Assembly: GCF_900106745.1 (NCBI RefSeq)
Contig: NZ_FNNV01000020.1
Coordinates: 62,001-126,000 of the forward strand
Source of the DNA: Paenibacillus sp. CF384
GTDB taxonomy: Bacteria; Bacillota; Bacilli; Paenibacillales; Paenibacillaceae
Reading direction: 5' to 3'
Length of the DNA stretch: 64,000 nucleotides
Shown in pieces: positions 41,866-51,205 of this stretch (positions are counted from its first letter, which is position 1; every line of letters starts with the position of its first letter). The notes below the pieces were generated by a model. The model had not been told where the DNA came from, ran no database searches, and saw only the letters and a program-made list of their open reading frames with translations. Made by a program: the position numbers and the translations under genes.

Positions 41866-44800
41866 CTAAGCAGATCCCGGACCCGGTTCCACCCAAGCAA
41901 CATTCATGTACAAGGTGAGTACTCGGGTGATAGAGCCGTCCGTAATGGTTACGGTTATGAACTCACTCGCGCCTGGGTACATAACCTCTGAATTGACATC
42001 AAAATGTAACGTTGTCCCATTCAGCGTGGCTCCAGGATCATGAATCATGTATTCACTTTCAACACCTAAGAGCGTCAATGAACCTAAGTTCATGCCCGTT
42101 AACAGCCCTGCGAGGTCTTTATCAATACTAAAGTCGTCTACAATATCGATGCTATCATCATAAACGGTAAAGTAGCGATAAACACTGTCATCACCAAATG
42201 GCAGTCCATCGGATGTACTGATTCTCAGAGACCTTGTGCCGGTTTCTACTCCTGTAACAAACAGAATACCATTCTCATAGTTCGTCGTGATGCAGATGCC
42301 GCTTTCGCCACAGATGGAATCGTCAGGCAGGGCAACAACCGAAGTTATTGGATCTCCCTCAGCATCCGTGACCACCAACTCAACCGTTTCGCCTTTCTTG
42401 AGCGGGGTCGGCATCTCATTGTCATGGTCTACATACGGAGCCGAATTTTCCCGAATTCGAAGCGTATAGCTTCTTTCGTTGGTTACGATTTGCCCATTTA
42501 ATGTACGACCTTCAACCGTAATCTCCGACACATTCGTAAATGTCGCATCTGTCCATAGACTTAGATAGTCTTCACTCGTCCATTCGCCCAGCTCATAACT
42601 GCCAATGCTCATGACCTCTTCATCGTTATATGCAGTAACTCGGAACTCATCCGCATTTTGGAAGATATCCTTCATGTAAACATGAGCATTGTGATCCGTG
42701 TAATACTCCACATTATTGAAAAATTGCACACCGATATCTTTTAATCCCACACCTACATACAAGTTAAAATTATCTGTAATTGTGAGGCCATGGTCATCCC
42801 AAGCTGATACGACAACGTTAACGTTGTGATCATCTTCCAATGGAACCGTAAGTGTCGATCCCACGATTTGCAGACCGCTGAAAGGAGGTTCCGTTATATA
42901 CGAGAAATAATGTCCATAATTTCCTTCAAAATAATCGGCTAAGTCAACAGTATACTCATTCTGCAAGTTACTGATTTCGTATTGATCCGGAAGGCTTCCA
43001 AATTCCCCATCGTTGACTTCAACCTCAAGCGGGATCGAAACCCACGTTGCAAAATTATCATCACTAGCCTGTACATCGAAAGAAATGGTACTAAAGGAGC
43101 CAAGTGCATTCAAAAATAAATTCGAACCATCGAACGTTCCCGTTAAGCTGTAGCCATTACCTTGGAAGTTCGTTCGGTAGGTGAGCTGCTGACCATCAAC
43201 CTCTGTAAAAACTTTCGACAGCTCAAGCATGGCGCTCTGATTACGGTGAAGTTGTATGTAGCCTTCTTGGCCTACCATACCAGCCACAGGTATATCGTCT
43301 ATCGGCGTTATATTCACAGTAACGGTTACTTCTTCCGAATCTACCTTGCCATCATTCACGATATACGTGAACGAATCCGGTCCATTGTAGTTCTCATCCG
43401 GCACGTACGTGAATTTGTTTTGCTCCGATGAGCTTGCGATTAACTCGCCATGAATCGGACCTTTGCCCTCTACGATAATCGCTGTCAGCCAATCTTCGTC
43501 TTCATCCGTACCGCCGAGCTGAATGGAAGTCGTCGTATCTTCATCCAGTTCCACCACACTGAGTTCATTCGCTACCGGCGCATAATTCACATCGATAATC
43601 GTAATTGCTACCGTCTTCACGTCCGAATAGGCTTGGCCGTCATAGATCTTGTATGTAAACGAATCGGACTCGCTCGTCCCATTGTTTTGAACATAAGAAA
43701 ACTGTCCCGAATTTGGCGAATCCGGCGTAACCATGCCGTATTCCGGCTCGTCGACGATGATATACTGAAGCGTCTCCCCAGAATCCACGTCCCAGCCATT
43801 GAAGTTGACTTCTTTACTTGCTCCTTCATTCACTTCAAAGCTGATATCCTGCGCCACCGGCGCGTCATTCACTGGATTTACCGTAATGTTTACGGTAACC
43901 TCTTCCGAATCCTCCGTACCATCGTTCACGATATACGTGAACGAATCCGGTCCGTTATAGTTCTCATCCGGCACGTACGTGAACTTGTTCTGCTCCGACG
44001 AGCTTGGAATCAACTCGCCATGCGCCGGACCTTTACCCTCTACAATAATCGCTGTCAACTCATCTTCATCTGCATCCGTCCCGCCGAGTTGAATGGATGC
44101 CGTGGTGTCCTCATCCAGTTCCACCACACTGAGTTCGTTCGCTTCAGGCGCATGATTCACTGCTTTTACCGTAATGTTTACGGTAACCTCTTCCGAATCC
44201 TCCGTACCGTCGTTCACGACATACGTGAACGAATCCGGTCCATTGTAGTTCTCGTACGGCACGTACGTGAATTTGTTCTGCTCCGACGAGCTTGGAATCA
44301 ACTCGCCATGCGCCGGACCTTTACCCTCTACAATAATCGCTGTCAACTCATCTTCATCTGCATCCGTCCCGCCGAGCTGAATGGAGGCCGTGGTGTCTTC
44401 ATCCAGTTCCACCACACTGAGTTCGTTCGCCACCGGCGCGTCATTCACTGGATTTACCGTAATGTTTACGGTAACCTCTTCCGAATCCACCGTGCCATCG
44501 TTCACGATATACGTGAACGAATCCGGTCCATTGTAGTCCTCATCCGGCACGTACGTGAATCTGTTCTGCTCCGATGAGCTTGGGATCAACTGTCCATGCG
44601 ACGGACCTTTGCCCTCTACAATAATCGCTGTCAGCTCATCGTCATCTACATCCGTACCGCCGAGTTGAATGGAGGCCGTAGTGTCCTCATTCAGTACCAC
44701 TACACTTAGTTCGTTCGCCACCGGAGCATGATTCTCCACCGGCGCAGCCCCAACCGTAACACTAAACAGCTTCGTTGCACTCTCTTCACCATCGCTACCA

Positions 44801-45621
44801 TCCACGGTAACGATGAGAGGCTGCAAGCTTGCATTCGTAGCGTACAGGACTAGAGTACTAGTCTCGCTATACAGATGTGCATTTACAAAAGAAGTGCTGG
44901 ATGGAGGGTCAATCAACTCGAAAGAAAGCTCATCGCCATCTTCGTCACTAAATAGATCATTCAGATGGATTTCGGTGTAGGTTCCTGCTGTCATTACTAT
45001 GGATGTGGTTTCAGGGGAGACAAGCGGCGCATGATTCGGCGTCGGTACGGTACTTGAAACGGCAGCTTGCAGCAGGGTACGATAATCACCCGTGGTTTGC
45101 AACTCACCGGCATGACTGTTGAAATATTTAATAATATCAGCAATCCCAGCCCCGTCTTGATCGGGATCGAGTGCTCCGTTAGCGACAGCCTTCAGCGTGA
45201 AGCGTTCATGGATGGACATGCTCTCATTCGGTTTATGTACGATAAGATCCACCATGGTGGATCCGATTTTCTTGAGGTTAATGTTCAAGGTGTTATTGTT
45301 CGTGATCTTAACGTCAGCCACGCTGCTGTTCTGGACAACAACGGTATACTCTAGCGTAGAAGCCGCTTCAAAAATCGTGCTCAAGTCGATTTGAAAGGTA
45401 GTTCCCGCCTTTAGTTTAGAAGCATGCTCATTGGCGAGTGCACTGTTGATGCTCTTGATGACGACCGGCAGATTATCCGGCTGCGGGATAATCTCAGGGC
45501 TTGCACTTGCAAATCCGGGAACCGCGAGGGCAACCGGAATGGCTAGCGCTGCTGCCGTACCGAACATCTCAGCTGCTTTCTTCACGGACTTCAACCGCTG
45601 TTTTCTCTGTTTCTTAGTCAT
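41866..45621 (-). CDS. Large secreted protein with tandem cadherin/Ig-like (tandem-95) repeats
   Basis: The 1251-residue protein has a basic N-terminus, a hydrophobic stretch and a signal peptidase site near AVPGFASASPE. Residues about 295-775 hold five repeats of about 96 residues with the pattern NDAPVAN-SVVELDEDTT-QLGGTD-DELTAIIVEGKGP-FTYVPDENYNGPDSFTY-VNDG; four are nearly identical and the fourth in order is divergent. Further Ig/cadherin-like modules fill both ends. Aspartate-rich loops suggest calcium binding. No LPxTG, S-layer homology or other anchor is visible. Role in adhesion or biofilm is inferred. A glycosyltransferase gene follows. Confidence 0.85.
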   Translation of the reverse strand: MTKKQRKQRLKSVKKAAEMFGTAAALAIPVALAVPGFASASPEIIPQPDNLPVVIKSINSALANEHASKLKAGTTFQIDLSTIFEAASTLEYTVVVQNSSVADVKITNNNTLNINLKKIGSTMVDLIVHKPNESMSIHERFTLKAVANGALDPDQDGAGIADIIKYFNSHAGELQTTGDYRTLLQAAVSSTVPTPNHAPLVSPETTSIVMTAGTYTEIHLNDLFSDEDGDELSFELIDPPSSTSFVNAHLYSETSTLVLYATNASLQPLIVTVDGSDGEESATKLFSVTVGAAPVENHAPVANELSVVVLNEDTTASIQLGGTDVDDDELTAIIVEGKGPSHGQLIPSSSEQNRFTYVPDEDYNGPDSFTYIVNDGTVDSEEVTVNITVNPVNDAPVANELSVVELDEDTTASIQLGGTDADEDELTAIIVEGKGPAHGELIPSSSEQNKFTYVPYENYNGPDSFTYVVNDGTEDSEEVTVNITVKAVNHAPEANELSVVELDEDTTASIQLGGTDADEDELTAIIVEGKGPAHGELIPSSSEQNKFTYVPDENYNGPDSFTYIVNDGTEDSEEVTVNITVNPVNDAPVAQDISFEVNEGASKEVNFNGWDVDSGETLQYIIVDEPEYGMVTPDSPNSGQFSYVQNNGTSESDSFTYKIYDGQAYSDVKTVAITIIDVNYAPVANELSVVELDEDTTTSIQLGGTDEDEDWLTAIIVEGKGPIHGELIASSSEQNKFTYVPDENYNGPDSFTYIVNDGKVDSEEVTVTVNITPIDDIPVAGMVGQEGYIQLHRNQSAMLELSKVFTEVDGQQLTYRTNFQGNGYSLTGTFDGSNLFLNALGSFSTISFDVQASDDNFATWVSIPLEVEVNDGEFGSLPDQYEISNLQNEYTVDLADYFEGNYGHYFSYITEPPFSGLQIVGSTLTVPLEDDHNVNVVVSAWDDHGLTITDNFNLYVGVGLKDIGVQFFNNVEYYTDHNAHVYMKDIFQNADEFRVTAYNDEEVMSIGSYELGEWTSEDYLSLWTDATFTNVSEITVEGRTLNGQIVTNERSYTLRIRENSAPYVDHDNEMPTPLKKGETVELVVTDAEGDPITSVVALPDDSICGESGICITTNYENGILFVTGVETGTRSLRISTSDGLPFGDDSVYRYFTVYDDSIDIVDDFSIDKDLAGLLTGMNLGSLTLLGVESEYMIHDPGATLNGTTLHFDVNSEVMYPGASEFITVTITDGSITRVLTLYMNVAWVEPGPGSA
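43290..44735 (-). repeat. Five 288-bp coding repeats inside the secreted protein gene
   Basis: The units repeat every 288 bp; the second and third are nearly identical at DNA level, including silent positions (compare 43990-44140 with 44278-44428), pointing to recent duplication or gene conversion. Confidence 0.85.
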
Positions 45622-45768
45622 GAACGAACAAATCCTTCCCCTGGCTTATATGAAGAGTGGAATCTATGATCGCAATAGGCATTCTATACCATTTATACTA
45701 CTGCTACTATACCACGGGAGCATTCGATAGAGAATGCGAAAGTGCCATATTTTTGTCATTTTATGACG

Positions 45769-45809
45769 AAAAAACCGCCTGCGGGATGATTCATCTCGCG
45801 AAGCGGTTT
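45769..45809 (-). terminator. Terminator of the queF-exporter unit
   Basis: AAACCGC/GCGGTTT stem with an inner GATGA/TCATC stem; minus-strand tail TTTTTTCG. Confidence 0.85.
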
Positions 45810-45822
45810 CGGATTTCATATT

Positions 45823-47028
45823 TTATGGTTGCTGACTGGTAACAGCGGAGGAATTCTGCTTTACTTTCAACTTAAACAGCAAGGCAGATAACAGCAGCAG
45901 AGCACCGTTAATGACGAAGATATAATGAATCGGCATCATGCCGCCGAGCAAGCCCCCGATAATCGGCCCGGCCATCGTTGCAAGCTGCGAGGCGGACTGG
46001 TTCAAGCTGAATGCCCGGCCACGGAATTCCGATTCGGTATTCTGTACAATCATCGCGTTAATCGACGGATTAACGGCGGCGAAGAACAGGCCGTAACCGA
46101 ACCGCAGCACCCCAAAGCCGATATAGCCGGTAACGAAAACTTGCAGCAGATTGCCGATACCACCGCCGATAAGCCCAATCAGCAGCACCTTCTGATAACC
46201 GAGCTTACGCCCCCATTTGCCCCATCTCGGCGCCATGATGACCGTAGCGATACCGACCGCCGAGAAAATAATACCGGAGCTTAGAGAAGCTTTCTCTCGG
46301 GAGATGCCCATTTTCAACACATACAGCGTAATCAGCGGCTCCAAAATCATAACCGAGAAGGTGCTGATTCCAACAAGCATCAGCAGAATCATAAACGGCC
46401 GATTGGCCAGCGCATGCCTCAGATCATCACGCACATGCGACCTAGCAGCCTTGCGATTGAAATTCTGCTCCTTCGCGAAGAAGGTCGCCACAAGGGCAGA
46501 GATCAGAACAATGGCACTGGAGAACAGGAAAGCCTCCCGATTACCGATATAGTGGCTGACTAAGCCGCCTGCTAGCGGTCCAAGTATGCTCCCTGTAGCT
46601 CCCGCCGTTGACATAATGCCAAGCGCATAGCCTGTCTTCTCTTCCGGCGTATTCGTTGCCACAAGCGCAATTGAGGCAGGCACGAAGCCTGCGAGCAGCC
46701 CTTGGAAGATACGGATAAGCAGAAACCAGTACGGATCATGGACAAAATAGTTCAATAAATAAAGTGCGGCAAGACTGAAGCCTGAGCGAATCAACATCGG
46801 CTTGCGGCCGTATTTATCGGCGAGCGAGCCCCAGAAGGGGGATATCAATGCACTCGCCAGAAAGGTAATGCCAAATGCGATCCCGGACCACGCTTCCAGA
46901 TGATGCTCCACGCCCAGCTCGGTATTCAAGAAGATCGGCAGAAAAGGAATCGAGATGGAGTAGGCCATGCTGCAGAAGAAAACCCCGATCCACAGTACAA
47001 CTAAGTTCCGTTCCCATGAAAAATTCAT
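45823..47028 (-). CDS. MFS exporter, MdtG-like
   Basis: A 401-residue major facilitator with twelve predicted membrane segments. The N-terminal half resembles E. coli MdtG closely: WERNLVVLWIGVFF, EAWSGIAFGITFLASALISP, FWGSLADKYGRKPMLIRSG and IFQGLLAGFVPASIALVATN. It contains the MFS motif A (GxLADKYGRKP) and motif C-like GSILGPLAGG. MdtG-type proteins export drugs such as fosfomycin or deoxycholate; the substrate here is unknown. It follows queF by 18 bp on the same strand. Confidence 0.88.
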   Translation of the reverse strand: MNFSWERNLVVLWIGVFFCSMAYSISIPFLPIFLNTELGVEHHLEAWSGIAFGITFLASALISPFWGSLADKYGRKPMLIRSGFSLAALYLLNYFVHDPYWFLLIRIFQGLLAGFVPASIALVATNTPEEKTGYALGIMSTAGATGSILGPLAGGLVSHYIGNREAFLFSSAIVLISALVATFFAKEQNFNRKAARSHVRDDLRHALANRPFMILLMLVGISTFSVMILEPLITLYVLKMGISREKASLSSGIIFSAVGIATVIMAPRWGKWGRKLGYQKVLLIGLIGGGIGNLLQVFVTGYIGFGVLRFGYGLFFAAVNPSINAMIVQNTESEFRGRAFSLNQSASQLATMAGPIIGGLLGGMMPIHYIFVINGALLLLSALLFKLKVKQNSSAVTSQQP

Positions 47029-47046
47029 TTGCAGCCACTTCCTGAC

Positions 47047-47550
47047 TTATCTGTTATCGATCTTCTCCGGATACAGATCGTGATTCATCAGACGGTATTG
47101 TGCCATCTCTTCAAATTTCGTACCCGGACGGCCCCAGTTGGTATAAGGGTCGATCGAGATGCCGCCGCGCGGCGTGAACTTGCCCCATACCTCAATGTAG
47201 CGAGGTTCCATCAGCGCAATGAGATCATTCATAATGATGTTCATGCAATCCTCATGGAAATCGCCATGGTTACGGAAGCTGAACAGGTACAGCTTGAGCG
47301 ACTTGCTCTCCACCATTTTGACATCGGGAATATACGAGATATAGATGGTGGCGAAATCGGGTTGTCCCGTAATCGGGCACAGGCTTGTAAACTCCGGACA
47401 GTTGAATTTCACAAAATAATCGCGGCCGATGTGTTTGTTATCGAACGATTCCAGCACCTCCGGGCTGTAGTTGAACAGGTAGGACGTACCTTGATTGCCT
47501 AGCTGGGTAATGCCGCCGCTTTGCAGCTCTTCTTTGGATCTTCCTGACAT
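47047..47550 (-). CDS. queF: NADPH-dependent 7-cyano-7-deazaguanine reductase
   Basis: From the ATG at 47550 the protein has 167 residues, the size of the short (YkvM) QueF class. The QueF motif [21 protein letters not shown] and the catalytic cysteine in [17 protein letters not shown] are present. It reduces preQ0 to preQ1 in queuosine tRNA modification. The other que genes are not in the window. Two upstream GTG codons are possible starts but one lies in the Shine-Dalgarno. No preQ1 riboswitch is recognisable upstream. Confidence 0.95.
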   Translation of the reverse strand: MSGRSKEELQSGGITQLGNQGTSYLFNYSPEVLESFDNKHIGRDYFVKFNCPEFTSLCPITGQPDFATIYISYIPDVKMVESKSLKLYLFSFRNHGDFHEDCMNIIMNDLIALMEPRYIEVWGKFTPRGGISIDPYTNWGRPGTKFEEMAQYRLMNHDLYPEKIDNR

Positions 47551-47651
47551 TTTCACATACACTCCTTGTATTTACTTGGTTCGGGGGTTACTCTTGTTCT
47601 AGTAGCTTACACCTTATCGCAGGCTCAATTCAACCTAAGGGGATGATGCTC

Positions 47652-48170
47652 TTGTTAACCAGACCTTCAGCAGATGAATACGGCGCACACTTCGGCACGT
47701 ATATCGCGGCGGCTCCGGACGGAGATTTGCGCGAACAACTTGAAGTCAATCGCAGTCAAACGACAGCCCTGTTCTCCGCACTGACCGAAGAACAAGCACT
47801 CTATCGGTATGCACCTGGCAAGTGGAGTATGAAAGAAGTTCTCGGCCACATCACGGATACAGAACGGATTATGAGCTATCGCCTGCTGAGAGCCGCACGC
47901 GGAGATCGTACGCCGCTTCCGGGTTTTGATGAGAATGATTTTGTGCAGGGGGCATCGTTCGATAACGAAACGGTTGCTGCGCTGCTGGACAACTACAACG
48001 CCGTCAAAGGCGCAACCGCTTCGCTTCTACGGAGCTTATCGCCTGAGGCATTCCTCCTGAAAGGCTTTGCGAGCAACACTGACATATCCGCCAGAGCACT
48101 TGCGTACGTCATCGTCGGCCATGAGCTGCATCATCTAAATGTCATCCGTGAACGATATTTGAATCGCTAG
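47652..48170 (+). CDS. DinB-family putative metal-dependent protein
   Basis: A four-helix DinB protein of 172 residues if translation starts at the TTG at 47652, which is 9 nt after AAGGGG; the ATG at 47643 lies against the ribosome site. Histidines for a metal site are in KEVLGHITDTERIMSY and VIVGHELHHLNVIRER. The stretch ALYRYAPGKWSMKEVLGH is typical of the YfiT-like bacillithiol transferase group, but the function is not known. A GTTGC-family hairpin ends the gene. It is divergent from queF. Confidence 0.85.
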   Translation: MLTRPSADEYGAHFGTYIAAAPDGDLREQLEVNRSQTTALFSALTEEQALYRYAPGKWSMKEVLGHITDTERIMSYRLLRAARGDRTPLPGFDENDFVQGASFDNETVAALLDNYNAVKGATASLLRSLSPEAFLLKGFASNTDISARALAYVIVGHELHHLNVIRERYLNR

Positions 48171-48175
48171 AAAAA

Positions 48176-48212
48176 GATGTTGTCCCAAATGCGGGGCAAC
48201 ATTTTCTGTTTT
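48176..48212 (+). terminator. DinB gene terminator formed by a GTTGC repeat copy
   Basis: ATGTTGTCCC pairs with GGGGCAACAT (one G-U pair), followed by TTTCTGTTTT, 6 bp after the stop codon. Confidence 0.75.
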
Positions 48213-48425
48213 CCTGACATTCGCTTAGCTAGATGAAATGTTGCAGTTCCTGCAGCATTTCTAATGAAAAAGTGGGCTAGTGGAGGAAATGCTGCACATA
48301 AGTCAACATTTTCAAGCTATTTAGCTTCCTGACCGCCATTCCACAGCCAAATGTTGCATATTGCGCAACATTTGGCTGTTTTTGTTCGTGTTGAGGGGGA
48401 AATGTTGCAGTTCCTGCAGCAATTC
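48176..48425. repeat. GTTGC hairpin repeat, locus 3 (five copies)
   Basis: Copies at 48176-48205, 48236-48261, 48287-48312, 48345-48378 and 48400-48425. The fourth has extended arms (AGCCAAATGTTGC and complement) and a GTTTTTG tail, like a terminator. The second and fifth share AAATGTTGCAGTTCCTGCAG. Confidence 0.85.
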
Positions 48426-48470
48426 TGACTCCCCGGTTCCTACAAGCTTCCTCGACTCCATAATGCAAAT

Positions 48471-48511
48471 AAAAACTGCCTCAAAAGTCGTAAAAAGCAC
48501 TTTTGAGACAG
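48471..48511 (-). terminator. Terminator of the nup-deo operon
   Basis: CTGCCTCAAAAGT pairs with ACTTTTGAGACAG (one mismatch) with a minus-strand TTTTTATT tail, 27 bp after deoC. Confidence 0.85.
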
Positions 48512-48538
48512 CCCCACACTTTGTCTTGCCGCATGAAA

Positions 48539-49222
48539 TTAGTAACCTTCGCTTGTACCGCCGCTGACGATCGTCACACTCGCACTTGCGCCAATGCGTG
48601 TCGCACCTGCTGCAATGAGATTGCGAACTGCTGCCAGATCACGCACGCCGCCCGAAGCTTTAACACCCATATCGGGTCCGACTGTTTGACGCATAAGCGT
48701 GATATCTTCAACGGTCGCGCCGCCCGGACCGAAACCGGTCGAGGTTTTCACGAAACCTGCACCGGCACGTTTGCAAATCTCGGAAGCCGTGACTTTCTCT
48801 TCATCCGTGAGTAAGCCCACTTCAAGAATCACTTTGCTGGCCGCGCGTCCTTGGCAAGCTTCGACTACGCCGCGAACATCGCGTTCCACTTCTTCGAGGC
48901 GTCCGGATTTCAGCGCGCCTATGTTAAGCACCATGTCGATTTCCGTTGCGCCATTGGCGATGGCGTCATTCGTTTCTGCTATTTTGACGAGCGAGCTTGA
49001 TGCACCCAGTGGGAAGCCGATTACAGTCGTGATGCCGACCCCTGAACCTGCAAGCTGTTTCGCTGCTTCCGATACCCAGTAGGGATTCACGCAAACGGTT
49101 GCGAACTTATACTGCTTCGCTTCTTCACAGAGCTTAGCAATTTGCGTCGCTGTCGCTTCCGGCTTCAATAATGTATGGTCAAAATAAGCGGCTAATGCTG
49201 CTCCTTGTAACTCGTTACCCAT
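48539..49222 (-). CDS. deoC: Deoxyribose-phosphate aldolase
   Basis: A 227-residue class I aldolase. The start [20 protein letters not shown], the motif [25 protein letters not shown] and the Schiff-base lysine in [12 protein letters not shown] are all characteristic; the C-terminal phosphate-binding KASGGVRD is present. It splits 2-deoxyribose-5-phosphate into glyceraldehyde-3-phosphate and acetaldehyde, completing deoxynucleoside catabolism. It follows the deoR-like gene by 24 bp and is last in the nucleoside operon. Confidence 0.97.
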   Translation of the reverse strand: MGNELQGAALAAYFDHTLLKPEATATQIAKLCEEAKQYKFATVCVNPYWVSEAAKQLAGSGVGITTVIGFPLGASSSLVKIAETNDAIANGATEIDMVLNIGALKSGRLEEVERDVRGVVEACQGRAASKVILEVGLLTDEEKVTASEICKRAGAGFVKTSTGFGPGGATVEDITLMRQTVGPDMGVKASGGVRDLAAVRNLIAAGATRIGASASVTIVSGGTSEGY

Positions 49223-49246
49223 CCTATTTCCTACTCTCTGTCTGTT

Positions 49247-50203
49247 TTAATTAGTCCGCTCCAGCAGGTACTTGGCGGTGAATTGGTCCGTTATCAGCAC
49301 ATTCGTATATCTTCCGCGCAGTGCGCCATAGATGCCGTCGACCTTGCGGATGCCGCCTGCCACCAGAATGGATTTCTCTTTCTTCTTCAAATCCTCGAGA
49401 TCAATGCCGATAGTACGCTGATTCAGCTCTTGGGAGCAAATCACGCCATCTAGATTGAAGTATCGCGAGCAAATATCGCCCGCGCCTTTCTCGAAGATCA
49501 TCCGAAGCTCGTTCTCGTTGAAATAGTTCGCTTTAATCAGGACGGAATCTTCCGTCGGCGCACCCACCGTCACAATCGCGATGTTCGCCTTCTTGCCCAG
49601 TTCCAATATATTCTGGATATGGCGATCCGTTTCAATCGTCTTCTTCACGACAGGGTGATCGACGATCGCAGGCAGAGGTATGAAATACGGGACCGTATGG
49701 AGCGCTTTACCGAACAGGTTCACAATCTCATACGCGTAGGTGTTCGTCTCGGAATGGCTGACGCCGCCGTTCAACTGTACGACCTTCACGTCCTTGACAT
49801 GTTTATCCTGCAGGTTAAGCGCAACCTCATACAGCGTAGTTCCCCAAGTGGTAGCGACGATATCGCCGTCCTTGATGATTTTGTCCACGTACTTCGCCGC
49901 TGCCGGGCCTAAATACTTCTTGACCACGGCATCCTCATAATGCGGCACATTGACGACAATGACTTTCTTGAGCCCGAACTTACGCTCGATTTGACATGCG
50001 AGAAGGTCGTTGTTCTCCAGCGGATCGACGATGCTGATAATCACATAGCCTTCTTCTTTAGCTTGTTGAATGAAGCGACTTACAGTCGGCCTGGATACCC
50101 CAAGCGTCTTGGCAATCTCCTGCTGGCTGTAGTCCAGTTGATAGTACATCCGGACCGCATCCAGCATTTTTCCCCTTTTATCATCTGAACGTTCTTCATG
50201 CAC
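49247..50203 (-). CDS. deoR: SorC/DeoR-type sugar-binding transcriptional regulator
   Basis: The 318-residue protein has an N-terminal helix-turn-helix (YYQLDYSQQEIAKTLGVSRP, TVSRFIQQAKEEGYV) and a SorC-family sugar-phosphate-binding domain (AAKYVDKIIKDGDIVATTWG, VQLNGGVSHSETN, VTVGAPTEDSV, DICSRYF). B. subtilis DeoR belongs to this family and responds to deoxyribose-5-phosphate; position next to deoC supports that identity. It would repress the whole nucleoside operon, with a candidate site at the promoter upstream of the bmp gene. Confidence 0.9.
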   Translation of the reverse strand: MHEERSDDKRGKMLDAVRMYYQLDYSQQEIAKTLGVSRPTVSRFIQQAKEEGYVIISIVDPLENNDLLACQIERKFGLKKVIVVNVPHYEDAVVKKYLGPAAAKYVDKIIKDGDIVATTWGTTLYEVALNLQDKHVKDVKVVQLNGGVSHSETNTYAYEIVNLFGKALHTVPYFIPLPAIVDHPVVKKTIETDRHIQNILELGKKANIAIVTVGAPTEDSVLIKANYFNENELRMIFEKGAGDICSRYFNLDGVICSQELNQRTIGIDLEDLKKKEKSILVAGGIRKVDGIYGALRGRYTNVLITDQFTAKYLLERTN

Positions 50204-50245
50204 TGGCTCTCAACTCTCCCCTGTCAATAGCTCATTCACTGTTCA

Positions 50246-51202
50246 TCAACGTTTGCCCGAATCGAATACCTCCCCGGCTGCCTTAGGCGCTTGTGATGTC
50301 TTGGAGAACAGAACGAGCGCGATCAAGGTAATGACATATGGGAACACCTTAAGAATAATCGGCGGAAATGAAGCAAAGGCCGGAATAACCTGCGATACGT
50401 TGGCAACCGTGCTCGCAAAACCGAAGAACAGCGTTGCGGCCAGAATGCCGATTGGGCGCCATTGTCCGAAGATCAAAGCCGCGAGTGCCAAGAACCCTAG
50501 ACCGGACACCGTCCCCGTAAATTCACCGGCAATCGTAACCAGATGGATGGCACCACCCAGACCTGCGAAAGCACCGGAGATCAGAACGCCGATATAGCGC
50601 ATTTTGCGAACATTTACACCGGCTGCTTCTGCCGCTTGCGGATATTCACCGCAAGAGCGCAAGCGCAAGCCGAAAGCCGTCTTCCTCAGCACCCATGAAC
50701 TGAGAATGACGACGAGCAGAATGATCCAAGTCGTCCAATACGTCTTCGTGAAGAACAGCGGTCCAAGGATAGGAATATCCGATAATCCCCACACATCAAA
50801 CGGCGGGAAACCGCCGGCAAGGCGGATATTACCGCTGCCTGTAATGTTACGGGAGAGGAACACGGTAAGAGCTCCGGCAATCATATTAATCGCCGTACCG
50901 CTGATGACCTGATTCGCGTTGAGATGTATACTCGCAAAAGCATGCAGCAGCGAGAAGAGCGTCCCTACCACAATTGCCACCAGTAGTCCGATCCAGATGG
51001 ATGCAATCTGATGATCAGGCCAAGCCGTCTGGAGCTTATACATCGTGAAAGCCGCCGAGAAGGAACCAATGACCATCAGCCCTTCTAAACCAATATTCAC
51101 GACTCCGCTTCGTTCACTGAACAGACCGCCCAGCGCGGTAATGAGTAAGGGAATCGTAAACACGATCGCATACGGGAATATTTGTTGAATCGTAATCCAC
51201 AT
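50246..51202 (-). CDS. nupQ: Nucleoside ABC transporter permease, NupQ-like
   Basis: A 318-residue permease with about eight membrane segments, of the BMP-linked sugar/nucleoside permease family: ALGGLFSERSGVVNIGLEGLMVIGSF-type N-terminus (residues 23-47), NQVISGTAINMIAGALTVFL and the loop AAEAAGVNVRKMRYIGVLISGAFAGLGGA-like sequence. Together with the 51206-52282 product it forms the membrane channel of a guanosine/nucleoside importer. It starts 3 bp after the nupP stop. Confidence 0.92.
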   Translation of the reverse strand: MWITIQQIFPYAIVFTIPLLITALGGLFSERSGVVNIGLEGLMVIGSFSAAFTMYKLQTAWPDHQIASIWIGLLVAIVVGTLFSLLHAFASIHLNANQVISGTAINMIAGALTVFLSRNITGSGNIRLAGGFPPFDVWGLSDIPILGPLFFTKTYWTTWIILLVVILSSWVLRKTAFGLRLRSCGEYPQAAEAAGVNVRKMRYIGVLISGAFAGLGGAIHLVTIAGEFTGTVSGLGFLALAALIFGQWRPIGILAATLFFGFASTVANVSQVIPAFASFPPIILKVFPYVITLIALVLFSKTSQAPKAAGEVFDSGKR

Positions 51203-51205
51203 GCG

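Larger units (their letters stand above)
48171..48538. other. 368-bp convergent intergenic region with hairpin repeats
   Basis: Between dinB (plus) and deoC (minus). It contains five GTTGC hairpins and the deoC terminator; no supported gene. Confidence 0.8.

Noticed and set aside
43450-44577. Long open frame antisense to the secreted repeat protein
   Set aside because: Its repetitive Arg/Ile/His translation mirrors the coding repeats of the opposite strand; no ribosome site.
47563-47640. preQ1 riboswitch ahead of queF
   Set aside because: The leader lacks the short hairpin with an A-rich tail pairing back into its loop.
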